A stretch of DNA of 64,000 nt from Psettodes erumei (GCA_016785225.1 JAFBJZ010000422.1:4332001-4396000), one strand, 5' to 3'. Positions 1-13,862 are shown, counted from the first letter of the stretch. Numbers and translations are program-made. Notes: generated by a model from the letters alone, not told the origin.

Positions 1-2700
1 ATCTAGTGGCATCGACCAGGACAGGAAGTGAGAATTAAATTATAATTGAGAGAAAAACTGATTCATTGTGAACCTCGTCCCAGAAGCTGAAGCAGTGCCT
101 TGACTGTGAAATAAATGACTTCCTCTCAAAGAGGTGGTGTTTCATTCAGCTTTAGCGCTGTGTTAGACTCACCAAGGAATGATTCAGGGACTGTGCCACC
201 TCTATGTTTCAATCTCAGCTCCTTTAATTTGAGATCCAGCTCTGGGCTGTGCCACTTACAGGACAGTCTCCCATTCCTTTCTACCAAGAAATATCTGTGA
301 GGACAAGAAACAGGATGTAGTAGTGGAGGAGAACTTTGTTGGGTGGTGGAGAAGGACAATCTGCAGCTCAATATGTAAGTTTATCAATGGAGCAGGACCT
401 TGGGGTGTGTATCACTAACAATCTGATGAGGTAGGAGAGTGTGTTGTTATATGTTGTTTAACTTCCACAGTACAATACAGACATACAATATACACTGAGA
501 TATTGCCAGACCAGTTGTGCATACCTAATAATGAGATCCAATGTGGATGTGCAGCAAATCTGCAGCAGAACAGATCAGGTATTAATTCACAGACCTGCAA
601 AAATATTAGCCTATTTATTTTACATAACCACAATCATTTCCTCGGCTTAAACTTAAGTGTTTTGTTTCTTTAGCTTAACCATACCTCATATGCTGGAGAG
701 TAGAGACTAAGGATATGACTTCACTGACAACTGCAATATGTAATAAATATACTGTGCAACAATAGTACTATTTAAAAGTTACAGTAAAATTATGAACTCT
801 GTTTAGTACTAAAGAACCCATTCAAATAATACAAAAATAAGTCTCTTTGCAGTACAAAGTCTCTAAACAGAATCTAAGACAGATGATTGACTGTGGAGAT
901 TACATGTGGGAAGGGGAGAATAATTAATAGAGGACTGTATTTCATAAAACATATTTTCTGATAAATGTTTCCCTGCAATATTTCTACATAACTCCTCCGT
1001 GTTGGAAGTGCAAACACAAAAGGAATCAGTCTTTCAGCAGGACGATGACATAAATTACTGCTAATATTTGTATGAAATAAAATGTGACCTATTCGTTGGC
1101 CAGGTTTCGGTCAGTTTTCTTTATTTAAATAACCAAGTACCTTCCCAACTGTCATTCAACACATTTCATCAAAATGTGCTATGCTGTGCTTACTGCTGTA
1201 AAACCACTTATCTTTTGGCTAAAACTGCTTCGCACAGGCAGCTGAGAAGAGTAGGCATATGCCACAGGTGATTACTGGAGCTAAGGGGTGTGTCAACTTC
1301 TCTCCTTCAACTTTGGCCCTTGTTCTGAAGAAGGCAGTTGAGGCAGAGAGCGGGAGTCGGCTCTACAGGTTGAGCACAGGGGTTAGATGTCGGAAGCACT
1401 GGGCTCTTCTGGCTTAGAGCTGTAGGTCTGCGCAAGCATGCAAAATTGGCTGTGAGTTCAAAGAGAATCAGTAAGAGCAGGGAGTTGAGTTGAAACCTGT
1501 TATTTTGCTCTCTCTCTCTTTCTCTCCCCTCCCTCTCTCCCTCTCTGTTTGATTCAGACTCTCAAGCTTTTCTCTCTCAACCCTTTTCTAATGATGACTC
1601 TATCTGCCTCCCACTGAAAGGCATAGGACCAGCGGCCTCTGGGTCTGCAGCACTTAGGTATTACAATCACAGCTCATTCTTTCCCACATCACTGCTTTCC
1701 ATATCAGTCCTCATTTAGCTATTTAGCCTTGAATATGCACAAGTGGAATAATTGAATGATGTCCAGAATTGAACACTTTGCTGTGTTATACTCGCCCCCA
1801 ATTATCATCTATTTCTTTTCTTTCTTCAAAGCTGTCAAATGGATATGATATGAATGTCAGAATGACATTTGAAGAATGGCTGATGGACTAAATCTAAACA
1901 TAGTGATGAGCAGAATAATATTAAATCTGTGTGCGTACTTGTGATGGAAGATTTATTAAAGTAACACATTGACAAATAACAGTTTGATCCACTGCATATT
2001 CTTGATGGAAATACATACAGAATGGTGTTCGCTGTAGGGCATATGGGAACACTTTAATCCTGCTTGTTTTGTTGTAGACAACAAGTTGGGTAGAAATTGA
2101 AATGCGAAGCACAACTTGCAGCTATACAGGTTAAAAATGGTTTATGACACAAAAGTCAACAATGGACTTCTTGTAAAGCAAAGTAGTAATGCTTTTCAGA
2201 CTAGAAAAACAGAAAGACATTCTACCTTCAGGATTCATAGTTTCACCAGCCACTTCCTTTCCCCTGCCAGTAATTAGTTTCACCAGGATGCAACAACAAC
2301 AACATATTGTCTTGTACATTTTAGGAGACAGTGCACCAAAACACTGGTGAATTATTCAGTGCATGTGCAGAAGAAAAATTGACACCATCTGTGATAACAG
2401 AGAGTGGTAATCAGAACTGATGTTTAATTGTTACTGTATCATTTAAACAGTTAACAAACAAAAGTATAAAGCTATTAGACAAAAGCAGGCATAGAACCCA
2501 AGAAGCACCAAATGTGCTGAATCTATTCCACGTATTTATTTCAAATGGGTAAAAAAGAAGAGGAGCGATTGATGACACTATCATTGGTTGGAATTTTACT
2601 AAAAACAACAACAAAACTATGAAAAAAACCATTGGATAATATACAAAAAGTCAATGTTAATGATAACCTATCAGAGAGACATCAACAAGACTGTTCAGGT
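1..2700. other. No gene recognised; single-copy-looking DNA
   Basis: The longest open frames here are 81 codons or fewer and match no family I know. Positions 1-380 are somewhat GC-richer than what follows and end in a donor-like ATGTAAGT at about 370, but no matching acceptor and frame stand out. The only structured element is the CT-rich tract at 1508-1546. The rest is AT-rich sequence without visible repeat-family signatures. Confidence 0.6.
1508..1546. repeat. CT-rich (polypyrimidine) microsatellite
   Basis: An imperfect (CT)n tract with CCCT interruptions, giving an almost pure pyrimidine run of about 40 bases on the plus strand. The flanks (1270-1500 and 1550-1660) are moderately GC-rich for the neighbourhood. 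Confidence 0.85.
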
Positions 2701-2708
2701 ATGTTTTA

Positions 2709-3645
2709 CCTTTAATTAACCACTCTCTGTTAAATCTGATCAATTTATCTGTAACAGGCAATGTACCTCATTTTGCAATAAGTAAACCTGTACTTAAAAA
2801 CTCTACTCTTGACCAAGATTTTTCAGCTCACTATAGACCTACAGTATATCCAACCTCCCATGTATTTCTTAAATCGTAAAAAAAAAACCCTGTTGTAACC
2901 AAATATGTACTTATTTGCATGGGAAATTTTGGATGGATTTGTCTCTATACTTGCCCTTGCTAGATCTTTGCGCTGCATTTGGCACCACTGACCAGATTTC
3001 TATTACAGAGACTAGAAACATTCTGTCTAGCATTTCCATTGCTATCCAGATAATAACCAGCTGTTTTTATGTATGACGCTGGATGAAACTATGTGGTGGA
3101 ATGTCAGGTATGTCATAACTTCATGTCTTAATTCAAACAAACATTGTTTGATAATTGTATTTGGTCCTAAACATATGAAAAAAAAATACTGGCATTGGCA
3201 GTGGCATTACCTTGGCCTTCAATTTTACAGTTGGGAACTCTTCATTCATTTTTGAACAGGACATGTCCTTTGTCTGACATATAAAGGAAGGATATCCTTC
3301 TTCCACCTGCACAATATTGCAAAAATTAGAAACATCCTGTCTCAAGTATTTTCCTTGTAACTCCATAGGAAGATTGGTGTTTGTAATAAGCTCACAGTTG
3401 CTAAACATTTTCTCTGTTGTTACTATTTTTAGGACACTAAATTCTCATATTCTTAACATGTACAGAATTGCACATTTCTTGGGAACTTCTCATCCACGGT
3501 TTTAGATTCAAACTTGGCTCTCAGAGTTCAGTTAACTTTATTGTGCAGAGCAGAGATTTTAACCACCCTACTGCCCCAGACCAGCTAACTGGGGCTTCCT
3601 TTTCCCCTCCACATCTCTGGAACAAGCTATGTAACTGCAGATGAG
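2709..3645 (+). mobile_element. L2-clade LINE relic (reverse transcriptase ORF, internally deleted)
   Basis: Decayed non-LTR retrotransposon ORF2 in sense orientation. Translated pieces appear in the order expected for L2-type reverse transcriptases. At 2712-2840 the frame reads INHSL then KPVLKNSTLDQD and HYRP, matching the 'KPLLKKP.LDP..L.NYRP' block. At 2957-2992, in another frame, LLDLCAAFGTTD stands for the 'LLDLSAAFDTVD' motif A, with its first aspartate kept. At 3130-3183 NSNK and FGPKHMKKK match the 'LN..KTE.LVIGPK' block. At 3298-3345 FFHLHNIAKIRNILSQ matches the conserved 'FFHLRNIAKIRN.LS' stretch. At 3591-3641 GASFSPPHLWNKL matches the C-terminal 'R.FS..APKLWN.LP'. The YADD catalytic region between motif A and GPK is missing, and stops and frameshifts occur, so it is dead. 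The family assignment rests on remembered motifs, not a search. Confidence 0.82.
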
Positions 3646-6600
3646 CTATGGCTTAACCAAGCAAATTGATGGATGTGCTAAAGAAATAACACTAATAGCT
3701 GCAGGTGAAAATGATCAACCTTGTTTCAACTGGGGATATTTTGACATTTAGGTTGTGTTGTTCTGTTCTCACAAATTATCCCTATTAGTATTTTTGTGTG
3801 CTTACAAAGTATTGAGGACATTTTTTATTGTTATTTCACAATACCAATGGGTTGTAATTAGTCAATGCATTGACTGAGCAAAATCACAGACCAGAGTGGA
3901 CAAATTAACTAGACAATCAAACACCAACTTACTAAACTCACCTAGATCCATATAGAATGGACCTCTCATTTTAAAATGGATGTGTTTGGTACTGTGGTAA
4001 AACATGTACACTACAGGCTGTAGTCATTGAAAACACAGTCTTTGCCCCACTATTAAGGAATATTTATCAGGTTTGTGGAGCTCCTCATCTTTATTTGACA
4101 GGGGGAATGTTGTCATGACTCCCATAAATTATTTTTATTTTTTATTTATATTTATGTGATATGGACAGTCAGTACTGTTTCTACTGCACAACAATAAGTG
4201 AGTTAACCCCAGAGACACTCAGCAACTTTTTTTCTGCTCCCTTGCTCCAATCATTAGAGGCAAAAGAAAAAGGAAGAAAACAAACTATTTTACCACTGAA
4301 CAACAGATTGCCACTATTCAGCTTTCATACAGTACATGCACCAGCAGTTAATTCTCAGAGGCAACGATAATTATCCAGAGGTTTCACATATGATGAGGTG
4401 AGAACAAGTTAGAGCTTTCTTACATGTAATAAATATACAGTGAGGTCAGGAATTCTGAGAACACTTCCACATCACAGTGGACCCCACTGTGTATTTGACT
4501 CTAGTGCCCTTTATACTACCTCTAACCAACATCAATCCATCATAGCGCTGGAATCTAAACCTCAGGTCCTTACACTTCACTATAAAATTGAAAGCAATAA
4601 CATATTCTGCACATATACAGTGATTAGGTCTGAAGAAGTTCTATCCATTTTATCAATATATATTACAGGACATGGGTGTACAGTGCAGTACAATATAGCC
4701 TGCTGTTTGACAGAGAAGGCTAGCCACTAACATATCTCACTTGTACCATCGCCTGGGGAAGGTGACTGTCTTCCAGGTTCCACTACAAGTGCTTCTAGCA
4801 GTGTACCAAGCACTGAACAACGTGTTTGTGTATTTGATTTCTTACCGTACCGCAGTGGCCTCTTACTCCGTATCACCTCACTGCCCTCTCCTGCATTCAC
4901 AAAAGAAGCCACTCTACCCAAGCTTTTCCATGTCAACAGAGGTTACGTGTTGCCTTCATTACCATCGCCTCCCAGACAGATCGAGCAATCACCATGTGAA
5001 GGTAACCCCCAGTGTTAACAGACAACAGTGTTACTGCAGTATATGTAGTGTAACAGAGAAAGTGGGTGGGTGTCGTGCTTGGTTTGGAGGCTGAGATGGC
5101 TGCCAGCCATGTCTTTTCTCTGAGGCGTTTGGTGAAAATGAGGCCTGGTGCTGGAGTGAGGAGAGTGGATGTGTTGCTTTGAAGCAGAGCAGGATAGCTG
5201 TCAGAGTCAGTCATGGATGGGATGTTCCGATCCACAGCCTATTAGAGAGCTGTTTATCAATGCAGCTGCCAATCAGGTCAACTCTTGGTTTGTCCATTCT
5301 AATCTGGTCTTCATAACTGCTACATATGGTGCAACTTCTGTTCATCATTTGTGGCATGGGCTCTCTCACTCCACTCACAATGTTATTCTTGTGAAGCTGC
5401 AGGAAAGCTGTCATAAGATTGCAATGGTCTTATCTGTGCAGACTGTCACAGGTGTGTGTGCGGGTGTTTATGTTTGTGTCTGTCGGGAGAGTAGAAGAAT
5501 GACAAATTGGCACTGGCAAAAAAATAAACAGTCATAAATAAGTAATCCCATCTGAGTAACTGTATAACATGAAAATACTACAGGTATTCATATTGCTGAA
5601 TGTTGGCTTTGTGTTAGCTTTGTAACTCACTGCACACTTTAGAAACAGAAGACTGTCCAAGATCAGTGATTGTTCAATCATAGCTTAGTAAATGCACCTC
5701 AGCACATGGGCCGTGTCTTTGAAATTCTCCACATGCTCATTGAAGGTGCATAAAGTTGTCTGCATTTCTGTTGATATTGTGGAAATTTTAAGAAAGAACA
5801 AAACCATACAAAATTTCAGTAGCACATCACTATCAATAAGTATACATATGCATTACTTTAGGGTATATATTAAACCATATTCCTTGCTAATATGTTTATT
5901 ATAAAATTGAGATACTCTCTAAGAGAGACTGATCGGAACAGTGTCAAAGTTTTTTTTTCAGTTGAAGAGCAAAAGGCAAGCACATCTGCCCTTCAACAGG
6001 TCACTGTTGGATCATATTGCAGCTCATTTGCATGAAGTTTAACGCAACTCCACTTTCTTCTGCCGACAAGTCACTGAGACTTCTCTGCCCACTGTCTGTC
6101 ACTTTGCTCTCTGCTGCTCCTTGTCCTCCAGCACTCATTTAAAATGAATGGATGCCCAGTAGAACAAAATGAAAAACACATGATCTATAATTATGACACA
6201 TTGTTTATAATGTAACATTATAATGTAACATTGTAAATAATATTTGCCTGGTTGTGTTTTTTAAATACTTTAATCAACCATAACGAATGAAACCATATAA
6301 AGTGAGTGTGGGGAGTGCCCCCATTGTACTTTGTGTGATGCTGCCCCAGATATGTTCCTTGCAAATGAGCCTGTCACTACTGTCACTACTATCGCTTGTG
6401 GGGCTGTATTACATCAGGGGATTCTGGAATTTCAACTTCTGTTGTTTCTCAGCACTTTTCCGAGTGTAGACCTATAAATGTAATCTCAGTAGGAATTGGG
6501 ACCAGGCTTGCAGTGGTTAATAATTCAGTTCAGAGCTGGAGGCTTGCATTGAGGTGAGCTATGCAGCAGTCTTGTTAAACATTCATGTTCTCAGCTGTGC

Positions 6601-9240
6601 CTCGCCCCTGGAAGGCATTTGACCGCTAGAGCGATAACTCAAAAGGTAAAGGCTTCTCATAGATATTAATATCAATTTGATGTCTGTGGTGTCAGATCTA
6701 CCCTACTCAACAATACAGCTGTGTTACTCAGCAGCACCATCGTTTCTTTCTTACCCTGTTGCAAAAAAGGGGTGAGGAAGACTCAGTACAGCAGAAGAAC
6801 AAACATAAAATATACGTATTGCTTTTTGTTTGTGTGGTATATTGTTAGTACACAGCTACATCCATGTATCCTGTCAATTTCCTGGACTCTAGAAATGCTT
6901 CACAAACTGGGAGACGTCTGCCAAAGGACTACAAAGCATTCATATAAAATATCACAACACAGAAAATAATAACAAGGTGTGTGGTGTCACACCACCACAA
7001 GCAAGGCTACTATACTCTATGCTCAGCATCATTAGTAAACAATCTCAGCTGGTGGGGCTTTTTTGGCAGGTATTATTTTAAAAAGCAGCTGCCCTTCACT
7101 CATGTGTGAAGCAATGTGAATGAGAAATGCAGAAGTTCAGCTTTCATTGTAGTAAACCACAAAGAAGAGCCAGCAGGTTGGCAGTACAGACACTGCTTGA
7201 CTGGAATAAATTCAGACTGTATAGTCACAAGTGACAGCTGCTACACATGATTTCAAGGTGGAATGTTTGTCAATGCTTCTTTCTGCAGCAGTGAACAAAA
7301 ACAGCAACAAAACAATAAAGGCAATAATTCTTTTGGCTTTTCTCTTGTACATATAAGTACAGGTCCATCAATATCAATAATGGTTGTAGTTGAAGAGATT
7401 AAAGACGTGATTTTTTTCCTCAGACTTTCAAAGATACAGTGCAGCATTGTTGAACTGTGTCTCCTTTACCGCAACCCAGAGCATGCTCATCAATCATGCT
7501 CACAGTACAACAACACAAATTAGTTCTTTTTGGGTGGCAGTGATTTATTAGAACGGCAGCTGGATATGCAAGACTAAATTGTTTTTCTGCACTTTCATAA
7601 TTCATTTAATTCTCCAAACAACAATTTTCTGGCAGGTCAGTGTTGTGCTCAGGGTTTGAATTTTTCAAAGTAGTAGCTGATGTAATTGTTTTTTGTACTC
7701 CCTGACTAAAGAACTGAGCCTGTGGCTACTGGTTACAACTGGTAGGTGATGCAGGCAATTTGACACAGGCCTCTTTCTATCTGAGGAGCCTTCACTGCCA
7801 TCTTGCAGTATGTTTTCTTCTAAACAAAAAGCACACAGACAACTAATTGCGTCCCAAAACCAGAGCTATGTCTGTACACCAGCAGGTAGGGACCCAGTTC
7901 TGATCTTTTGTCACACGTACATCAGACACATTCATAACACATACTGACTGCTCAGAGACTAGATACTGTTTAATAATGTATGAACAAGACAGAACTCTAT
8001 GCCACCAATGTGGCTATGTGATGCATTTCTTAAATTTAGGGCTATTTGCCAAAATTGTTGTCACTTGTTTAAGAAAAAACAGAAAAAGTCTTGAAACATT
8101 TTCTAGCATGCTGTGAAGCTGTGGGGCAACCTGACCTCCTGAAAATTACCTTTATATATTACCAATGTGTTCTGCCAAATATCTCTTGAGGATAGAATAC
8201 TTGCTTCTGCAGATTCTGTTGAGTGGCAGTTTTGCGTTTTTTGTTTTTTTGTGAAGGAGGTGCTGCCTACATCAAGCCTGCGGTTTAGGTTAAGACAACA
8301 ACAGCACTTTTTAAAATATTTAGTCAAGACTACAGTCTTTTTACACACTTAATCACATGATATTTCACAAGATTGAGTTTAATTGTGCTTTAGTATGATA
8401 CAATGTTGTATTGTCAGAGCAGATACTGTAGAAAATATTTGCACAATGGCAGATAGGTTAATCCAAAAAACAAACAAAAAATGTTTTTTGGGTCCTCCAA
8501 CTATCAGTGATTTCAAATAACGAGGCAGAAAACAAGTGGTTAACGTCTGGCCATGAGTTACAGATCTCTGACACTCCTCCAGATGACCCTCCAAATTAAG
8601 ACCCAATCTCTAAGCCCTTTACCCTAAACCCAGCTGACTCTGCAACTTGAATTATTATTTCCATCTCGTTTGCAGCCACTACAGATGGTAAATTGGCTGA
8701 GCACATATGGTAATTTTCTGTCTGTAATGTATTCATGTGCATGTTGTTTTGAGCGTAAACACAGGCATCAGATAAGACTCAATTTTAAAGGATTGCCCTG
8801 GGAATATTCTATATTTTTACTCAATGGTCAGCAACAGTTTTAAAAGTCTGCACTGTGACATGTTCCTTTATTACTTTGAAAATGTGCATGGTAGTTTATT
8901 TTGAGTTAATCCCAAACACATGCACTCTAATTTCATACCTGAAAATAGATATTATAAAGTACAAAATACTCCTTTCTCTTTTAAAAGTTTTGTTCATATT
9001 CATAAATATTTCTTTAGTAGGAACAAAGGGGCTTGGGGCTGATTGCTACAGATGGGTTTGGGGAGCTCTTTTCATGTGTCATGACTTTTGGCAAAAAAAC
9101 AAAAGTACAGAATGGACAACAGCCTTACCCTTTACAAGCAAGTTTCCGCTGGCAGCCGACAGAAAGAAATCAGATACTATTAAGACACCATCAGAAAGCT
9201 GCATGCATTCTGTGCATGCTGCTCCTTGTCCCATCCCCCT
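3646..9240. other. No gene recognised; AT-rich non-coding DNA
   Basis: Contains an A/T-rich run at 4128-4155 and a GC-richer patch at 4740-5240 where frames of 117, 122 and 100 codons overlap on both strands without any recognisable domain. It also holds a short exact tandem repeat at 6207-6232 and an ATTTGCAT octamer near 6026. The frames look like chance openings in the GC-richer patch. No transposon family was recognised in the remainder. Confidence 0.55.
6207..6232. repeat. 13-bp exact tandem duplication
   Basis: The unit ATAATGTAACATT occurs twice back to back with no mismatch. It is probably a replication-slippage product in AT-rich DNA. Confidence 0.9.
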
Positions 9241-9248
9241 CTGTCTCG

Positions 9249-9298
9249 CAATATTGACTTTGAGGGCCAGGTCCAATATTGACTTTTAGGGCCAGGCC
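9249..9298. repeat. 25-bp tandem duplication
   Basis: Two adjacent 25-bp units, each beginning CAATATTGACTTT and containing AGGGCCAGG, differ at two positions. The unit is G/C-rich in its second half and differs in texture from the AT-rich flanks. It may be a small minisatellite seed. Confidence 0.9.
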
Positions 9299-9299
9299 C

Positions 9300-12030
9300 C
9301 ATTGGAGCATTTTTGGATGAATTTTAGTATATTATAATAGATATGTAGTGATCATTATACTGTATAATGGCCCATAGTTGGGAACTCATTTTATTCACAT
9401 TTGTCGTGAGTGAGGTTTATAGAGTGAACAGATTATGACTGAATCCATAACAGAAGATATAAAACTACTTCAGTTTATCATCATCACCAACATGTTTTAA
9501 TTCCTGAACACAGCCCTTTGTTTATCCCTTCTAAAGCTGTAAATTTATAATCAAAGCAACATGATATAAAAAATATGGATGAATGAATGAAGCTGCTGCG
9601 GCACAAGTGTCTTTAATATATCATTAATATATTCCTCATTCTCTCATCTCAAATGCATATTCCTGACATGCCTGTTCAGAAAAGAAGCCAAACATCAGGC
9701 TAACATTTCAGTACATTTCATTGATTTAACACTTGTTAATTATGCCGGAATGAACACCACTAATCTAATCTACAAACATGGAAGCATACTACATGTCTCA
9801 AAACACTTGCATTTCTGACACATCCTTGTGACAAAATATGTATTAATTATGCTATTGCAGATGTCTCTGCCAACGGTAGAATTTTACTCAATGTTCAAAA
9901 ACATGTATGTTCAGCACTTTGAGGCATGGGTGGGACCATTTGATGGAAATGCCTAGAAGCCTGCATTTTAAAACCAAGGCTGTCAAATCTAGATATGTAA
10001 ACAGATGAGACCTCACGCAGTGACGGGGGCATGAGGGGAGCGATCTATCACATAGATGACACCCCAGGATTGTCCTTAAGCTTTCCTGGTGCTGCAGACA
10101 TAAATTAACCTGAGCCAAACTTGGATCAGTCAATTGTGCTGGGTGCGGTGATTAGTGTTTGAACACAAACATTTTGGAGGGGGGGATTATCCCTGTCAGC
10201 CTAGAGAAGACCCCAACCCTCACCTCTACAAGGTGAAAACTTGACTTTAGCAAAAAAGTTTAATCAATTAGATAATAAATTAAAACAGGGGCACTTATAA
10301 ATTTACTTTCCTGTTGTTAAACGGAATCACCCAACATTATGATCAGATTTCAAGGTGAGCCCTGAGAACTAAAACATTCATTGCAATTAACATTTATTAA
10401 AACCAGCAAAATTTCCACTCTGAAAATAATGTATTCCTCTGTTTGAGCAGCCATATTATGCCAGTGACAATATTTTACTAAGTAGTGATTACAGTTGAAA
10501 CAATTATTCACTCAAATCTATTTTGAAAGTCAAACAATCAAATAAAAAATAAACTGCTAGGTTTGCTCTTTTCTGGATGTTTTCCACCTCTATGCTGCTT
10601 CTTGTCCAATTTTCTATACAAACCTGAAAGAGAGCTTGTATTCTTTTATAGTACATATCAGTGTTAAACTGGATAACTTAACAGGTTTTCATGAGACTTG
10701 CTGTTGTGAAACTGAGGGACTACTGGGTTTACACGTCCTCTGCATGGTGTCATTTTTGCCATTTGGCGAATGTGGGCAGTGTAAATTTAATGCCCTTCAT
10801 TTCTTAGCTTTGCTTTAACAGAACAGTCTATGTAGTACAGACTAACCGCATGCACTATGGTAGTGATTTTCTTTGTTTCATTCAAGCCATGGATTGGCAT
10901 TGATTAGTTTCTGTGGCAGATGGTGCAGTAAGACAAATTTATTCACCAATGCAGCACATCGCCATAACATCTCTCTCTCCCTCTCTTTCTTTTATGTGCT
11001 CTCTCTCTCTCTTCACCCTGTCCCACCCTTTCCTCTCCCTTCCACTCTTATAGTCATCCACTGCTGTTTATCTTTCTTAATCTACTGTATCTGTTCTTCG
11101 ATCGTCTTGCTCATTCACCCTCACCCACTAAACTGATGCAAGGCGAGGTAACTCATGAGGGACTTAACAGGTGAAATGTATGCTCTTTATCTTCAGGCAC
11201 TGCTGTGCCGCACAACGCCCTTCCCCACATAAATCCGACGAATATCATTCTCACAGTGTGCAAACAAGAAGTTTATATAATTAACTTTCAAAGACATTGT
11301 TGAACCAACCCTACATTATAGAGGAGAAGGGAAGCTAAGCGCCTTTCCCCCATAACTCCAGGGGATTAAACTAATGACACAGAAAGACAGCAGTAGACAG
11401 GTGGCCTGCAAGAAGTCTCCTCCTATTTCATACAGTAATGAAATTGAATTATAAACCTCTACTAATCTCTTTCACAAAGGTTTGGAAGATATTCCCTATC
11501 CGCAAGGTGTGCCACAGCCCTCCAATCAGCACAACTTATAAAGTCTGATTTACATTTCTTGTTTAAGACTCTGCTGCTTCCTGCAGCAAATGCAGTCATG
11601 TATTTGTGATTTTTGCCCTTGTCAGTATATCGTACATCTACGTGTCCAAACAAAGCTCTCAGACACAACTTAATGCTTCTCAGGAGAAAAGGTTTAATCA
11701 ACATTTAAAAGTATAATTGGTGCATTAAATTGCAATTTGAAAAAAGTGTTTTTACCTGCCCTTCTTAAACTTTTATGTTAATTTTTAAGTACATCATGAG
11801 AGCTTGACATTGCAGGGGCAATGTATTGATATCCCTTAGCAACAGGTGATGGGGCTATGCTCACATTTCATACTATAGCCTCCCATCCACACAATGGTAA
11901 CCATTGCATGCAGTGTCCGCTGTATAATTTTGCCTGAATCTACAGGGGGTGAGTGTCAAGCTTCATGATTCTCTAAATTTAGTTCAAGGCCATGCCAGTC
12001 AAGGAGGTGAGCTCTTAACTGTCAAAGCCT
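9300..12030. other. No gene recognised
   Basis: AT-rich sequence with short open frames only (87 codons at most). The one simple repeat is the CT-rich tract at 10970-11013. Nothing resembles a known transposon or RNA gene. Confidence 0.55.
10970..11013. repeat. CT-rich microsatellite, interrupted
   Basis: Two (CT)n blocks separated by a short T-rich insert (TTCTTTTATGTG). The pyrimidine bias continues weakly to about 11050. Confidence 0.8.
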
Positions 12031-12620
12031 GTGAAAGAGAGGTGGAAGGAGACAGGAGAGCACACACAAGCCTGCAAATGCTGGCTGCATTATTCTGTAT
12101 GGAGGAGCCCCTCAGCATGTTTATACTCATTCAGTGAGACAGCTGTGGGCATCTTGAGCCTGCCTATGCCTATGTCTCTCCTTGGCTCTCTAAGCCAGCC
12201 CCATTCATCATCCTCCAACAGCCCTGCTCTAATTGGGCTGCATCTCCACCTGCTGTCACTCACCACCTCCTCCACATAGAGCCAGAAGAGATACAGATGT
12301 ACCTGGTCCGACACAGGCCTGTCGCAGCGCACCAGCCTCTGCATTTGAATTGCATATGTGGGCAGCTGAGCCCCAGCAGCTACACTGAGCTGATCCCAAG
12401 CACTGCTCTTTCCTTTTTCTCCCTGTCGGTACCTGCCTGTCCCTCTATCCACAGTGGAGTGGAAGCCCGGTAAATGATGTGGCCTATCAGTTGAACCGGA
12501 GACAGGGCTGCAATGCTCCAGGGCTGGAAGTATCATCGTGGGTATCCTGTCCCCCAATATGGCAGAGATATTAAACATTCTTCTTCCCTGCGAAAGTTTC
12601 GCAAGGCCTAGTTTCATAAT
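12031..12620 (-). other. GC-richer block with a 175-codon minus-strand open frame, unassigned
   Basis: The minus strand is open from 12617 down to 12090. The translation has no signal peptide, repeat or domain that I recognise, and its residue composition (rich in R, S, G, L) is ordinary for a chance frame in GC-richer DNA. The plus strand is also open for 82 codons (12031-12279), as expected when stops are depleted by composition. It could be an unrecognised exon or a conserved non-coding block; I favour chance. Confidence 0.25.
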
Positions 12621-13113
12621 AGCTCTTGTCTTATTTGAGTGGAGTCTGCCACTTCAGATAAGAATTGCAGATACCCTTTAGCCGCCATGCAGAGCTAGAA
12701 GACATCTAATGAGTCTTCGAGATTTCCCTGCTAAACCTTCCATAAAATGCCTGGCATGCATTGGAGACATGGCTTCAATTTGTCTGAAAGGAATTTCAAG
12801 GTTTCAAGTTTCAGCATAATGGACAAGCCAGCAACCAAAAGTCTCATTTGCTCAATTTCATTTTATTAATAAATAAAGGATTACCACTTTTGCTCAACGG
12901 AAGATTGGGTTAAGATATGTAAGGGCTTGGATTTGACTAGTTGGGCTAACCAAGAGGGAGATTTGCATTTGCTCACTGTTTCTTTTCTTGGTTCTGTATT
13001 CTGTATACCTTAATTTGCAAATATCCTGGTCCATCCCCATTAATGGCTGACAGAAGCAAGGAGAGGGTGAATTTTATGTGAGTACAGCGCAGATATAGTC
13101 CATTGTAAGTGAC

Positions 13114-13285
13114 AGTGGCTGATACCAAAAGTTTGTGCATGCTCAATATCATTTTATGATGTATGTCCTGGTCTACTTCAAAGTGACTGAGCTGACATAT
13201 TCAAGCTTGTAAAAAGGTAGATGAGCAATAGAAAACCTTGGCAAATTGTATGGCCTCTGTGTCCAGCTCAGTGTTGACATGAAAA
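13114..13285 (+). repeat. Diverged repeat, copy 1 (partner at 13863-14000)
   Basis: Two anchors recur in the same order and orientation about 750 bp downstream: GGCTGATACCAAAAGTTTGTGC here against GGCTGATGCCAAATTTTTGTGC, and TTGGCAAATTGTATGGC here against TTGGCAAGTTACTGTATGGC. The spacing between anchors is longer in this copy. The family is unknown; it may be an old segmental duplication or an unnamed interspersed repeat. Confidence 0.5.
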
Positions 13286-13565
13286 CTTGTGACAACAAAA
13301 AAGGGGTGAAGCTTTTCTCTCACTTTTCTCCAACCCTGTCTAATATAATTAGGTTCATATGATGATACTAATTTGCTTCCCCAATTACATTGTAATTGGA
13401 AATGTAATTGCTGCTTGGGTTATGCTCACAGGCTTTCTTCCACACAGGCAGTGTGAGGTTGAAGGCAACAGCAAGTGCTTTTGGTCTATTGTAACATCAG
13501 AGTCCAGGTTTACATCCTGGGTCATGCATGTGGTTGAGTTCAGTTAAAATTCAAGTTCAGTAACA

Positions 13566-13612
13566 AATCAATCAGTCAATCAATCAATCAATCAATCAAT
13601 CAACCAACCAAC
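13566..13612. repeat. (ATCA)n microsatellite
   Basis: About eleven tetranucleotide units of CAAT/ATCA, with one AGTC variant near the start and a shift to CAAC units at the end. Confidence 0.95.
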
Positions 13613-13862
13613 ATTAAAGAAAGATCTTATTTTGGGTTAAATGTTAATACAGTAAGAATGCTTTGTCCCTCAATGTTCACATTTTTTTAGTTGCTATAAG
13701 AAGAAATTATGGGAAAAACAAATGAACATTTTACTAAGTAATGATTCCTTATCATGTTGATAAAAAAAAGAGGCATTCGGGATGCATTATATTTCTCTTC
13801 AAACACATTTGCTGCTGCTAATGAGTGGCACATTAACTTAATTTCCTTGACACAGCGTTGCA

